Positions 37,699-48,248 are shown, numbered from the stretch's first letter. The stretch is 64,000 bases of DNA from Stieleria maiorica (GCF_008035925.1 NZ_CP036264.1:1337409-1401408); one strand, 5' to 3'. The notes: generated from the sequence alone by a model not told the origin. A program made the numbers and translations.

Positions 37699-38832
37699 TC
37701 AGTCCCCGCCGATGATCGAACCGCCGTCGTCGGACTTCCTCGGTTTGAACGAGAACTTTGTCGTCGGGGGCTTTCGGCGGGTCCGCCGTGCGGTGACGTC
37801 GTTGCGGCTTTCGGCACGGCGTCGTTTTCCGGCCGGTTTCTTCTTCGCCGTCCGTTTCGCTCCCGACGATCGGCGTCGTGGATCTTCCTCGGCGACTTCA
37901 TTGCGACTGTGCTCGACCGCTTTCTTCAGCCTCGCGACTTCGTCACGAGAGAGCAATCGGTGTGCCCCGACCGGCAGGTCGCCGATCCGCAGCGGACCGA
38001 TCGCGATCCGCCGCAAGACTTGGACCTTGTGCCCCAGCCGCGCCAGGATGCGGCGGATTTCGCGGTTCTTCCCTTCGCGGAGCGTGATTTCCATCTCCGT
38101 CGCCCGGGCCCGCGACTTCACGATCTTGGCCCCTTCGACGCGAACGAAACCGTCGGAGATGTAGATCCCCTTGCGCATGTTTCGCATCGTTTCGCCGTCG
38201 ATCTTGCCCGCCACCGTGACGCGATAGACCTTGCGGACACCGTATTTGGGGTGCGAGAGCTGTTGAGCCAAGTCTCCGTCGTTGGTTAACAGCATCAGCC
38301 CTTGGCTGCTTTGGTCCAGTCGGCCGACGGGAAAGACACGCTCGCTGTTGGGAACCAGGTCGATGACGCGTTGTCGTCCGCGGGGGTCTGCGTTGGTGCT
38401 CAGGAATCCGGTCGGTTTATTGACGGCGTAATAGACCAGTTTCTGCTGTCGCAGCGGAACTCCGTCGACGAACACCTTGCTGGTTTTGGGGTCGACGATG
38501 GTGCCGAGTTCCGCCGCGATTTCTCCGTCGACTTCCACCCGGCCTTCTTCGATCAGCGTTTCACATTGGCGTCGGCTGCCAAAACCGGCGGCCGCCAGCA
38601 GTCGCTGTAACCGTTGTGGTTGGTCGCGCGTGCTGGCGATCGTCGCGCCGGCAGATCGCTGGGGGCGCTTCTTTGCGTCGCTCTTTTTTGGCGCCGACGG
38701 CTGCGAGCTTGCCAGGCTGGTGGCCCGTGAGGTTTTCGGTTTTCGCCCCCCCCGTTTTGGCTTGGCTGCGCCCGTCCGTTTGGCTCCGGAGGCGTTTTTG
38801 CCGGGTGAGTTCTTGTAAGAGCGGCGGGGCAT
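37699..38832 (-). CDS. RsuA/RluB-family pseudouridine synthase with basic extensions
   Basis: 377 aa. A Lys/Arg-rich N-terminal tail (1-70) leads to an S4 domain (RLQRLLAAAGFGSRRQCETL, about 74-120). The catalytic domain follows, with D173 in the motif VGRLDQSSQGLMLLTNDGDL. KVYRVTVAGK and the GKNREIRRILARLGHKV signature support the RsuA/RluB/E/F branch, which modifies 16S or 23S rRNA. A second basic tail (about 305-377) is similar in composition to the first. Such tails are common in planctomycete ribosome-associated proteins and probably add RNA affinity. Which rRNA uridine is modified cannot be told from sequence alone. Confidence 0.92.
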   Translation of the reverse strand: MPRRSYKNSPGKNASGAKRTGAAKPKRGGRKPKTSRATSLASSQPSAPKKSDAKKRPQRSAGATIASTRDQPQRLQRLLAAAGFGSRRQCETLIEEGRVEVDGEIAAELGTIVDPKTSKVFVDGVPLRQQKLVYYAVNKPTGFLSTNADPRGRQRVIDLVPNSERVFPVGRLDQSSQGLMLLTNDGDLAQQLSHPKYGVRKVYRVTVAGKIDGETMRNMRKGIYISDGFVRVEGAKIVKSRARATEMEITLREGKNREIRRILARLGHKVQVLRRIAIGPLRIGDLPVGAHRLLSRDEVARLKKAVEHSRNEVAEEDPRRRSSGAKRTAKKKPAGKRRRAESRNDVTARRTRRKPPTTKFSFKPRKSDDGGSIIGGD

Positions 38833-38974
38833 GGATCGTTCTGCGGTCAGGTGAATGGATTTTTCGAACCCGTCAGGTTACCAGAGTCATGCGATTCGGG
38901 TAGCCATGATTTGCGAGAACACGCCGGCTTCGTCAATCAATACCAGCCCGAAGTGCGAGCGAGAGGGACCGCAT

Positions 38975-39042
38975 GGTTTTCGGGTAGTGAACGAGGCGAC
39001 GAGTCCATTCGGATTGCGAGGACTCCTCGAGTCGTCCACTAC
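38975..39042 (+). repeat. Hairpin repeat, copy 3 (TAGTGGACGAGGCGACGAGT family)
   Basis: Shortened loop (ATTCGGATTGC) relative to copies 1 and 2. The arms read GTAGTGAACGAGGCGACGAG and CTCGAGTCGTCCACTAC. Confidence 0.85.
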
Positions 39043-39054
39043 GGCTGACGCAAA

Positions 39055-39151
39055 GTCGCCGTGTTCTCCGAACTCGGCGTCCGCGGAAAAGCGAAGCGTC
39101 GACCCGCGCCGACCTCGGAGAGGAAGGCGACGGTCCAGCCCAATCGAAAAC
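39055..39151 (-). repeat. 97-bp hairpin repeat, copy 2 (GTCGCCGT family)
   Basis: Reverse-complement copy of 30226-30322, with the same TCTCCGA and TCGGCG arm pairs. It lies only 12 bases after the preceding hairpin repeat. Confidence 0.85.
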
Positions 39152-39165
39152 GAAACTGCGAAACA

Positions 39166-40608
39166 CTACAGCAAGTGCTTCGCCTTGATCTCCAAATACT
39201 GATTGACCAGCGGCGCAGTCAGCTCGTCCGGAAACGTGTCGACCATCAGGACGCCACGGTGTTCCAGGTCCTTCAGCACTTGGTCGCGCCAGATCAGGAT
39301 GTCGGCCGCCGCAGCGGCGCGGTACAGGTTCATTTCGTCCCCGTCGGGATGGTCGGCGGCGTCGTACAGCGTGCGGTCGCGCAGGATCACGCCCATCGGC
39401 AGGTGCTGGCCGTTGATATTGCCCAGGTAATCGGTGACCGCCGCGGCGTTGACTTCGTCGATGATGTTGGTCGCCAGGACGACCAGCGAGCGGCGTTTGC
39501 AGTGGTTTCGCAGGTACAGGAACGCTTGGTCATAGCGTGATTCGACCATCCGGGGGAACTGGTCAAAGCAGGCATGGATCAAGCGGTTCATCTGACTCTT
39601 GCCGCCGTGGGGAGGGATGAAGGCGTGCACGGAATCGGAAAAGCACAGCATCCCCACCGAGTCGCCTTGGTGCAGCGCGACATAAGCCATCATCAGCGCG
39701 GCGTTCATCGCGTGGTCCAACAGCGTGTACCCGTCGCGAGTGTTGGTCATCATTCGGCCGCAATCGAGCAGGAAAATCACCCGCTGGCTTTGGTCGCTCT
39801 GGAACTGCCGGACCGTCAATTTGTTGCGACGTGCGGTGCTGCGCCAATCGATGTGGCGAAAGTTGTCGTCTCGGCTGTAGTCCCGCAATCGTTCGAAGTC
39901 GCTGTCCTGGCCGATCCGCCGCGTGCGTCGGACCCCGATCAGGCTCAGGCGATTGGTGCGGGCGAGCAACGCATAGTCGCTCAACTGCTTCATGTTCGGG
40001 TAAACGTTCAACTCGCTTTCCAGTGGGATCTGGATGTAGCGGTGCCACAGCCGAAGCGGGCTGAAGAAACGCAGCGCAACGTGTTGTAGTTGGAATGCGC
40101 CGCGCCGGCCGGGGGTCAGCTTGCGTCGAAAGCTGACGCGTCCCCGGGGCGGCAGCCGCAACGTGTGCTGATCGGGGCTGGAGTGGAATTCGTCCGGCAA
40201 GTCGTCGCGGACGTGACCGACCAGGGTGATGCCGCTGCGGTTTTCGATCGTTAGATGGCTTTCAACCGGAACGCCCAGCGAACACGATCGGGCGATGTCG
40301 CGACTGGCGTCGATGCCGCGGTTGGTCGCCAGATAGATGGACAGAAAGTCCACCGCGGCCACGATCAATAGCAGCCAATCGAGTGCCGCCACCCAAATGA
40401 ATCCGTCGGGTGAAAAGACTGTCCAGACGCTGCCGATCAGGGTGAGGGTCAGCACCGCGATCCACAGCCGCGTCGGATAGGTGCGGAAACGCCATGCCGC
40501 GATGGCCAGCGGCACGGCGAACACCACAAGCATCAGCCAAGGCAGCTTGCTGTAGGCTTGGAATTGGCCTTCGGTGATTTGACGGAGAGCATCGTTCATG
40601 CTCCCCAT
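39166..40608 (-). CDS. DUF58 / von Willebrand-like membrane protein
   Basis: 480 aa. Two N-terminal membrane helices (about 21-45 and 47-70) and a further hydrophobic stretch (75-95) precede a Rossmann-like domain. The DUF58 hallmark is at about 235-262: DFERLRDYSRDDNFRHIDWR followed by STARRNKL. VIFLLDCGRMM resembles a vWA MIDAS start (DxGxM in place of DxSxS). DUF58 proteins usually lie beside MoxR ATPases; none is in the window. It starts 15 bases after the YugP-type protease gene ends. The function is probably in an envelope-associated chaperone-like complex. A second ATG is at 40599. Confidence 0.85.
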   Translation of the reverse strand: MGSMNDALRQITEGQFQAYSKLPWLMLVVFAVPLAIAAWRFRTYPTRLWIAVLTLTLIGSVWTVFSPDGFIWVAALDWLLLIVAAVDFLSIYLATNRGIDASRDIARSCSLGVPVESHLTIENRSGITLVGHVRDDLPDEFHSSPDQHTLRLPPRGRVSFRRKLTPGRRGAFQLQHVALRFFSPLRLWHRYIQIPLESELNVYPNMKQLSDYALLARTNRLSLIGVRRTRRIGQDSDFERLRDYSRDDNFRHIDWRSTARRNKLTVRQFQSDQSQRVIFLLDCGRMMTNTRDGYTLLDHAMNAALMMAYVALHQGDSVGMLCFSDSVHAFIPPHGGKSQMNRLIHACFDQFPRMVESRYDQAFLYLRNHCKRRSLVVLATNIIDEVNAAAVTDYLGNINGQHLPMGVILRDRTLYDAADHPDGDEMNLYRAAAAADILIWRDQVLKDLEHRGVLMVDTFPDELTAPLVNQYLEIKAKHLL

Positions 40609-40623
40609 CGTACCGGTAAACCC

Positions 40624-41322
40624 TTAGCGACGGTCACCCATGAAACGGAAAATGAAGTAGGCCAGCGTCATGATCGCTTGCAACGTCCCGGCGACGTAGG
40701 TCAGCGCGGCGGCGTTCAGCACTTTGGCCACGAAGTGTTCTTCGTTGGCCGAAATTAAATTCGCCGAAACCAGATGGCGTCGCGCCCGATTGCTCGCATC
40801 GAATTCGACCGGCAAGTTGACGACTTGGAAAAACACCACGCCGGCGAACAGGACGATCCCCAACAGCAGCAGCGCGTTGCCGATTGTCGGGGTCTGGTAG
40901 CTGAGGAACAGCCCGATGGTGGCCAGGGTCACGCCGATGTTGCTGCCAAAGTTCGCCGCCGGGACGGCCATGTTGCGGATCGTCAGCGGCGCGTAGCCTT
41001 TGGCATCTTGGAATGCGTGGCCGGCTTCGTGACAGGCCACCCCCAGCGCAGCCATCGAACGCCCCCCGTAAACCTCGGGACTCAGTCGCAGCACTTTCGC
41101 GCGGGGGTCGTAGTGGTCGCTCAAGTGACCGGCCACCTGCTCGATCCCCACTTGGTGCAGGCCGGCGGAATCCAGCATCTGCCGCGCCGCCTGGGCACCG
41201 CTCATTCGAGCGCCGACCTGCGACATCGAGGCAAACGTGCTTTTGACCCGCCACTGGGCGAACAGGCCCAAGAGCAGCGGAGGGGCGATGAAAAGCAGGT
41301 ACATCGGATCAAAAGGGAACAT
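40624..41322 (-). CDS. YugP-type membrane zinc metallopeptidase
   Basis: 232 aa. The zinc-binding motif is H98-E99-A-G-H102 (CHEAGHAFQDA). An N-terminal helix (YLLFIAPPLLLGLFAQW) and two to three later helices (IGVTLATIGLFLSY, NALLLLGIVLFAGVVFFQVV, AALTYVAGTLQAIMTLAYFIF) fit the Zn_peptidase_2/YugP family. NLPVEFDASNRA is a conserved family segment with the likely third zinc ligand. It probably acts in membrane-protein quality control; substrates are unknown. Transcribed just ahead of the DUF58 gene (15-base gap). Confidence 0.92.
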   Translation of the reverse strand: MFPFDPMYLLFIAPPLLLGLFAQWRVKSTFASMSQVGARMSGAQAARQMLDSAGLHQVGIEQVAGHLSDHYDPRAKVLRLSPEVYGGRSMAALGVACHEAGHAFQDAKGYAPLTIRNMAVPAANFGSNIGVTLATIGLFLSYQTPTIGNALLLLGIVLFAGVVFFQVVNLPVEFDASNRARRHLVSANLISANEEHFVAKVLNAAALTYVAGTLQAIMTLAYFIFRFMGDRR

Positions 41323-42037
41323 CGAAACACCTTTGAAGGTTTATGTGGAACGCTAAAAAGCAGGTTTTGACAGAAAAACCGAGCAGCCGCTCATCCATTG
41401 CAATCGCCGGGCCAATTAAAAACGTGCTGCCGCGGAACTGGCCCATCAAAGCGTCGGCCGCGATTCCGGTGGCAAATCGGTGTTCGCTTGCCGGCGGCCA
41501 GTCTTGATCATGTCGATGCCGAATGCGGCTGCCAATTTGTCGTTGGTGGCCCCTCGGTAGTCCGCGGTAGCGGAACTCGCCAAGAGTTTCGCCCTCGGCG
41601 GCGAAGCCGCCGGCTACCGAAAGCCTCCGCGGCTTCCGCTACCAGCCGACGATCGCGACCCCGAATCACTTGGCCCCTGTTGCTCCCTCGGCAAATGCAC
41701 CAAGATATACATCGGCCAGCAGCGGCGTGGCGGGTAAATTTCTGCGGCGTGATCCAGCGGCGTGGAGCGGCTCTTTCCGGGCGTTTGCGTGATTTCGGTG
41801 AGTCGAGTGCCCGGACGCGGCCCGGATCTGGCACACCGTTTGCTGCTCGGCGTGCAAGTCAGAAAACCTGTCAAGTTGGCGCGGCCGCCGGGCCCCCAAG
41901 TGACAGCCGCTTTGCATGGGCTTTTTTAGTTTGCTGCCAATCGCGTCGATCGCGCTGGGCGGACGCGAGCCACGGGCGGCACCGACAAGACACTCACCAT
42001 TCATTTCCCCGCACTACAGAAAAAGGTATCCGCAACT
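41323..42037. other. Long groES upstream region
   Basis: 715 bases between divergent YugP and groES genes. An inverted pair GGTAGCGGAA (41566-41575) / TTCCGCTACC (41634-41643) encloses GC-rich repeats. No CIRCE element (TTAGCACTC-N9-GAGTGCTAA) and no convincing gene were found. Confidence 0.55.
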
Positions 42038-42355
42038 ATGGCGACTGCCACCAAGAAAAAGGCTTCCGTTCGTCTGCAACCGATCGGCGAGCGAATCGTG
42101 GTCCAGCGTGAAGAAGTCGAAGAAACGACCGCCGGCGGGATCGTCCTGCCCGATTCGGCCCGCGAAAAACCGGCCCGCGGCACCGTCGTGGCGATCGGCA
42201 CGGGCAAGTTGCTCGACGACGGAACCCGTGGACAAAGCCAGCTTTCCGAGGGCGACCACGTCCTGTTCAGCAGCTACGCCGGCGAGACGGTCGAAATCGA
42301 TGGCGAAGAGTACCTGCTGATGCGTGAAGACGACGTCCTGGCGGTGATCGGCTGA
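42038..42355 (+). CDS. groS: Co-chaperonin GroES
   Basis: 105 aa. RLQPIGERIVVQREEVEETT, AGGIVLPDSAREKPARGTVV and the C-terminal EEYLLMREDDVLAVIG are canonical; the mobile loop is complete. A short basic N-terminal extension (MATATKKKA) is present. It caps GroEL during protein folding. groEL follows after 68 bases, the usual groESL operon. Confidence 0.97.
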   Translation: MATATKKKASVRLQPIGERIVVQREEVEETTAGGIVLPDSAREKPARGTVVAIGTGKLLDDGTRGQSQLSEGDHVLFSSYAGETVEIDGEEYLLMREDDVLAVIG

Positions 42356-42366
42356 GAACGCGTTGA

Positions 42367-44040
<1,674 letters not shown>

Positions 44041-44074
44041 TCCGCTGGCAAGCGATTCAATTAACCCAACGAAA

Positions 44075-44105
44075 ACGCCCGAGCTACCCCGCTCGGGCGT
44101 TTTTT
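44075..44105 (+). terminator. Intrinsic terminator after groEL
   Basis: The stem ACGCCCGAGC (44075-44084) pairs perfectly with GCTCGGGCGT (44091-44100) around a TACCCC loop. A T tract follows. Confidence 0.92.
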
Positions 44106-44210
44106 GTTGGTGGGTTAGGCTTCCGGTGCTTTGTTAACGCCTCGTTCTAAGGTGGCGGAACTCGTCAACGGATTGTTGATTTGATTGACATGCCAAACCT
44201 AGCGCAGTCA

Positions 44211-44272
44211 TGCCAGCCCGACGCGTGAGCGAGGGGCGCCGCGTTGCCTCTCGCTCACGCGTCGGGCTAGCA
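44211..44272. repeat. Palindromic repeat, copy 2 (CCCGACGCGTGAGCGAGGGG family)
   Basis: TGCCAGCCCGACGCGTGAGC pairs with GCTCACGCGTCGGGCTAGCA. It abuts the rhomboid gene's stop at 44274, in a convergent gap. Confidence 0.92.
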
Positions 44273-44273
44273 T

Positions 44274-44849
44274 TTACCCCCGGATCCGCCACCGCCCGGC
44301 TTCTTCACTGGCAAAAAACGCGACCGCCGCGCCGCCGACTAATCCGCACAGGTGGCCTTCCCAGGAAACCTCCGTGTCGCTGCCCGGCAGGATTCCCGAC
44401 AGCAGCGTTCCGCCGAACAGGATCCCGACCACGATGGCGACGCCGACCGGAATTAAGCGGCGATTCAGGAAACCACCGACGATCAGCAATCCGATCAGCC
44501 CGAACACCAAACCGCTCGCACCGATGTGATTCGCGTCCCGGCCGACCAGCCAAAGCAGCGTCGCGCCGACCACCGACGTCAACGCGGCCAGCACCCAAGG
44601 GGACTTGCGCGACCAAACCAGCAGTCCCAGCAAGATCCCCAGTGACACCGTGTTGCTAAACAGATGGCTGAAGTTGCCGTGCAGAAACGGCATCGTCACG
44701 ATCCCCGGCAATCCGCTCCATTGCCGCGGCTGCAATCCATGGTCTGCCAAAGCATACGGGATCGTGGCGTCGACGATCCGCACCAGCCACATCGCCAGCA
44801 GCAAGACGCCGATCCGATAGAACTCCTTCTGCATGTGCGACAACGTCAT
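44274..44849 (-). CDS. Rhomboid-family intramembrane serine protease
   Basis: 191 aa from ATG 44849. The motif FLHGNFSHLFSN (H62, N66), the catalytic serine S112 in HIGASGLVFG and H166 in WEGHLCGLVGG are all in place. Six membrane segments are apparent (about 13-30, 56-79, 85-102, 108-126, 132-152, 160-181). It should cleave membrane-anchored substrates within the bilayer. The frame extends upstream through the tandem repeat block, but that extension only translates repeats. ATG 44834 is an alternative start. Confidence 0.92.
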   Translation of the reverse strand: MTLSHMQKEFYRIGVLLLAMWLVRIVDATIPYALADHGLQPRQWSGLPGIVTMPFLHGNFSHLFSNTVSLGILLGLLVWSRKSPWVLAALTSVVGATLLWLVGRDANHIGASGLVFGLIGLLIVGGFLNRRLIPVGVAIVVGILFGGTLLSGILPGSDTEVSWEGHLCGLVGGAAVAFFASEEAGRWRIRG

Positions 44850-44866
44850 TTCCAAACGAATTCGAA

Positions 44867-45795
44867 TCGGATCCCTCGTTCCCAGGCTCCGGCCTGGGAA
44901 CGCAATGTCTCCCAGGCTCCGCCTGGTCTTTGCGGACCGGGAGGCGGAGCCTCCTGGCAGCGTGTTCCCAGGCGGGAGCCTGGGAACAAGACTCCATGTC
45001 AGCCCCTCTCGTTCCCAGGCTCCGGCCTGGGAACGCAATGTCTCTCCGGCTCCGCCTGGTCTTTGCGGACCGGGAGGCGGATCCTCCTGACAGCGTGTTC
45101 CCAGGCGGGAGCCTGGGAACAAGACTCCATGTCAGCCCCTCTCGTTCCCAGGCTCCGCCTGGGAACGCAATGTCTCCCAGGCTCCGCCTGGTCTTTGCGG
45201 ACCGGGAGGCGGATCCTCCTGACAGCGTGTTCCCAGGCGGGAGCCTGGGAACAAGACTCCATGTCAGCCCCTCTCGTTCCCAGGCTCCGGCCTGGGAACG
45301 CAATGTCTCTCCGGCTCCGCCTGGTCTTTGCGGACCGGGAGGCGGATCCTCCTGACAGCGTGTTCCCAGGCGGGAGCCTGGGAACAAGACTCCATGTCAG
45401 CCCCTCTCGTTCCCAGGCTCCGCCTGGGAACGCAATGTCTCCCAGGCTCCGCCTGGTCTTTGCGGACCGGGAGGCGGAGCCTCCTGGCAGCGTGTTCCCA
45501 GGCGGGAGCCTGGGAACAAGACTCCATGTCAGCCCCTCTCGTTCCCAGGCTCCGCCTGGGAACGCAATGTCTCTCAGGCTCCGCCTGGTCTTTGCGGACC
45601 GGGAGGCGGAGCCTCCTGACAGCGTGTTCCCTGGCGGGAGCTCGGGAACAAGACTCCGTGTCAGCCCCTCTCGTTCCCAGGCTCCGGCCTGGGAACGCAA
45701 TGTCTCTCAGGCTCCGCCTGGTCTTTGCGGACCGGGAGGCGGAGCCTCCTGACAGCGTGTTCCCAGGCGGGAGCCTGGGAACAAGGTTCCATGTC
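44867..45795. repeat. Tandem array, about 7 units of 131-134 bp
   Basis: Each unit reads CTCGTTCCCAGGCTCCGCCT, GGGAACGCAATGTCTC, a CAGGCTCCGCCTGG palindrome, GTCTTTGCGGACCGGGAGGC, another CGTGTTCCCAGGCGGGAGCC palindrome, and ends CTCCATGTCAG. The unit ends fall near 45000, 45131, 45262, 45395, 45528, 45661 and 45795. The array fills the whole gap between the rhomboid start and the EboD stop. Both strands carry long open frames across it, which are artefacts. Confidence 0.95.
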
Positions 45796-47068
45796 AGCTT
45801 TGACCGGCGATCCGTTCGCTTTCGCTGCGCAGCATTTCGATCGCCTGGGCCATCGCCGGCGTGTCGATTTCATGCACATCGACACTTTCGCCGACACCCC
45901 GCAACATCGTGATCGTCAAGCGACCGCCGAGGTGCTGGCGGAACTCTTCCAGCCCATCAAGCAAGCGATCCAGCGGCGAGAGCGCCTCGTGCCACAGCGG
46001 CAACCCCAGTGTATGCATGCACTCGCACACGCGCCGCACATCCTCGATCGGGAAGCCGAGTTTTAGATGCGAGTAGAAGCAATCGATCGCGACGCCGATC
46101 GCGACGGCTTCCCCGTGGCGGATCTCAAAGTCCGTGATCGGTTCCAGTTTGTGCGCCGACCAATGTCCGAAATCCAGCGGCCGGGCCTCCAGCATTTCAA
46201 AGGGGTCGCCGCCCTCGGTGATGTGTCGCAGGTGTAATGTGCAACTGGTCGCAATCGCCCTGGTCGCAAACGGCATCTCACGTCGGCGAATCTGATCGGC
46301 GTGGTCGCACAGCCAGTCGAACTCCGCGCGGCTCTTCAGCAGCGACACCTTGACCGACTCGCTGAATCCGCTGCAGAAGTCACGGTCCGGCAATGTTTCC
46401 AGCAGCGAGGCGTCGTTGATGACCGCCCAGGGAACGCTGAACGTTCCGACCCAATTCTTTTTGCCGAAGTAATTGATCGCGTTCTTCACGCCGACCCCGC
46501 TGTCGCCTTGAGCCAGCGTGGTCGTCGGCAGCCGGATCAGTCGGATGCCACGGTGCGCGATCGCGGCGGCATAACCGACGGCATCTAGCATCGCACCGCC
46601 GCCGATGGCGATCACATAGCTGCGGCGGTCCAAATCGTGGGCATTGATTTCCGCCAGGACCTGGTCCACGCACGCCGAATCGTTTTTGACCGCTTCACCG
46701 CCTTCGACCAGCACGACGTCACGGACCAGGTTGACGCCGGGGCTTTCGCCCAATCGCGTCGCAAGGGTTCCAACCTGGGACGCCGCGTCGGCCACCGGGC
46801 GTTCGGCCACCACCAGCACCTTGGCGTCACCGAAGCTGCCGTGGGTCACCAGTTTCAGCAGCGTCGGGAAGTCATCGCCCGCGATTTCGGTCGTCGTCCG
46901 CAGTCGGTGGACGAATGGAACGGCAAACGGGACGTCCAGCGATGCGTCATCATCGCTGGTTCCCGAGGGTGATGGACGCGTGGAAGGAGAGCTGGTGATG
47001 ATCGGTTCCGCGACGGAGACTGGGGAGTGGGACGAGTGACGTTTGGGATTGGAGGGTCGCAGGATCAC
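45794..47068 (-). CDS. eboD: EboD-type sugar phosphate cyclase (dehydroquinate-synthase-like)
   Basis: 424 aa from GTG 47068, which overlaps the upstream stop as GTGA; an ATG at 47101 would add 11 residues and overlap more. Landmarks are VVLVEGGEAVKNDSACVDQV, YVIAIGGGAMLDAVGYAAA, RLPTTTLAQGDSGVGVKNAI, FSESVKVSLLKSRAEFDWL, RPLDFGHWSAHKLE (a metal-ligand region) and EFRQHLGGRLTITMLRGVGE. This pattern matches EboD more closely than AroB. Ebo proteins are linked to export of eustigmatophyte-type scytonemin/prenylated compounds and metabolites in bacteria, and the EboD product is not firmly known. No eboA, B, C, E or F is in the window. Confidence 0.8.
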   Translation of the reverse strand: MILRPSNPKRHSSHSPVSVAEPIITSSPSTRPSPSGTSDDDASLDVPFAVPFVHRLRTTTEIAGDDFPTLLKLVTHGSFGDAKVLVVAERPVADAASQVGTLATRLGESPGVNLVRDVVLVEGGEAVKNDSACVDQVLAEINAHDLDRRSYVIAIGGGAMLDAVGYAAAIAHRGIRLIRLPTTTLAQGDSGVGVKNAINYFGKKNWVGTFSVPWAVINDASLLETLPDRDFCSGFSESVKVSLLKSRAEFDWLCDHADQIRRREMPFATRAIATSCTLHLRHITEGGDPFEMLEARPLDFGHWSAHKLEPITDFEIRHGEAVAIGVAIDCFYSHLKLGFPIEDVRRVCECMHTLGLPLWHEALSPLDRLLDGLEEFRQHLGGRLTITMLRGVGESVDVHEIDTPAMAQAIEMLRSESERIAGQS

Positions 47069-47988
47069 GGCGTCAACTCCTTCCAGCCCCGCCACAGCCA
47101 TCGCAGCGAGTCGGGGAAAATGGCTCCACCATGGTTTCCGTCATGGGCGCCCGTGCCAAACACGAACTTGTAATCGTAACCGGCAAACTCAAGCGACTTG
47201 GCCATCTGTTGGTTCGCCAGCGGCCAATTGCCGTGCTGGTTGTCCAGGTCGTTGGCGCCGTCTTGCAGCAACACCCGTAGCGGCTTTGGATCGGTCTTGC
47301 GGATCATCGCGGCGTAGTGGTGACCGCCGCGGATGTTGACAAAACTGCCGATGTGGCTCAGCACCTTGCGAAACTGGTCCGGCCGATGCCAGGCGACGCC
47401 GAAGGCACAGATGCCGCCGGAACTGTTGCCGCAGATCGCCCGCAGGTCGGGATTGGCGGTGATGCGATAGTCCTTTTCGACGGCCGGCAGGATTTCTGTG
47501 AGCAGGAACTCGGCGTAGTCACCGCTGACGGTGTCGTATTCGACGCTGCGGTTTTCCGGCCGCGGCCGCCAGCCACGTTTCTCCGGTAGCTCGCTCGTGT
47601 ATCCCGGATCGATCATCACGGCGATCGTCACCGGCATGTCGCCCTTGGCAATCAAATTGTCGAACACGACCGGCACGCGATAGTCGCCCCGGGTGCCTTC
47701 GAAGGTATGCCCGTCCTGGAACACCATCAAAGCGGCAGGCGTTTTGCCATCATATTGCGCCGGAACGTAAATGCTGTAACGCCGTTTGGTCCCGGGAAAA
47801 ACCTTGCTCTCTGGCCACACGTGCTGTGTGACCGTTCCATGTGGGACCGCGTCGTTGGGCTGGGAATCTGGGCCGTGTTCGTACTTGTCAGGCTCTTGGG
47901 CGATCGACTCGTCGGTGGGGCCGCCGACGATTAGCCCGGCAGCGACGAACAGGGCAAGAAGAAACGACGGAGGGGTGGGTGCAAGCAT
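47065..47988 (-). CDS. Secreted esterase, enterochelin-esterase-like (Fes/IroE) family
   Basis: 307 aa from ATG 47988. A signal peptide (1-31, SIAQ) precedes the alpha/beta-hydrolase core: RRYSIYVPAQYDG, AALMVFQDGHTFEGTRGDYR, the nucleophile motif ICGNSSGGICAFGVAW, VLLQDGAND with an acid, and GTGAHDGNHGGA with the His. It likely hydrolyses ester bonds outside the cytoplasm; the substrate is unknown. It is coupled to eboD by GTGA. The frame upstream of 47988 lacks signal features. Confidence 0.85.
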   Translation of the reverse strand: MLAPTPPSFLLALFVAAGLIVGGPTDESIAQEPDKYEHGPDSQPNDAVPHGTVTQHVWPESKVFPGTKRRYSIYVPAQYDGKTPAALMVFQDGHTFEGTRGDYRVPVVFDNLIAKGDMPVTIAVMIDPGYTSELPEKRGWRPRPENRSVEYDTVSGDYAEFLLTEILPAVEKDYRITANPDLRAICGNSSGGICAFGVAWHRPDQFRKVLSHIGSFVNIRGGHHYAAMIRKTDPKPLRVLLQDGANDLDNQHGNWPLANQQMAKSLEFAGYDYKFVFGTGAHDGNHGGAIFPDSLRWLWRGWKELTP

Positions 47989-48222
47989 CGAAGGTGGGGC
48001 GACGGGGAGGGAGGCGGAGCGGTCACCTCTATGATAGCAGCCACGGCCCTCTTTGCAGGCGTGTTTCTGTCGAACCGACCGCACGGGTGGGGGCACCGGT
48101 GTCTAGCCTTCAGGCGACTCTCCCCAAGCTGCTTCGGACGTGAAACGTGATGCACCAGCAATAAATGTCACGTCCCCCTCCACATGACGCAACAACGCAC
48201 CGGGCGGAGCGTTCGCACATCC

Positions 48223-48248
48223 CGTTCCCAGGCCGGAGCCTGGGAACG
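48223..48248. repeat. Single GTTCCCAGG palindrome
   Basis: CGTTCCCAGGCCGGAGCCTG with GGAACG, same family as the tandem blocks. It lies 13 bases downstream of the ruvA stop. Confidence 0.85.

Larger units (their letters stand above)
38833..39165. other. Intergenic region with two repeat elements
   Basis: 333 bases, between the pseudouridine synthase start and the DUF58 gene end. It holds repeats at 38975-39042 and 39055-39151. No gene is supported. Confidence 0.55.

Noticed and set aside
41398-42111. 237-codon plus-strand frame upstream of groES
   Set aside because: Arg-rich, crosses repeats and overlaps groES out of frame; no start or homology clue.
44210-44659. Open frame beginning MPARRVSEG near 44210
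   Set aside because: The start of the frame is the palindromic repeat; the same peptide recurs at the other copies and the rest is a shadow of the rhomboid gene.
44867-45795. Long open frames on both strands, with repeated peptide patterns such as SQAPAWERN and SQAGAWEQD
   Set aside because: They are translations of the tandem GTTCCCAGG repeat array in several frames and have no start, signal or family support.
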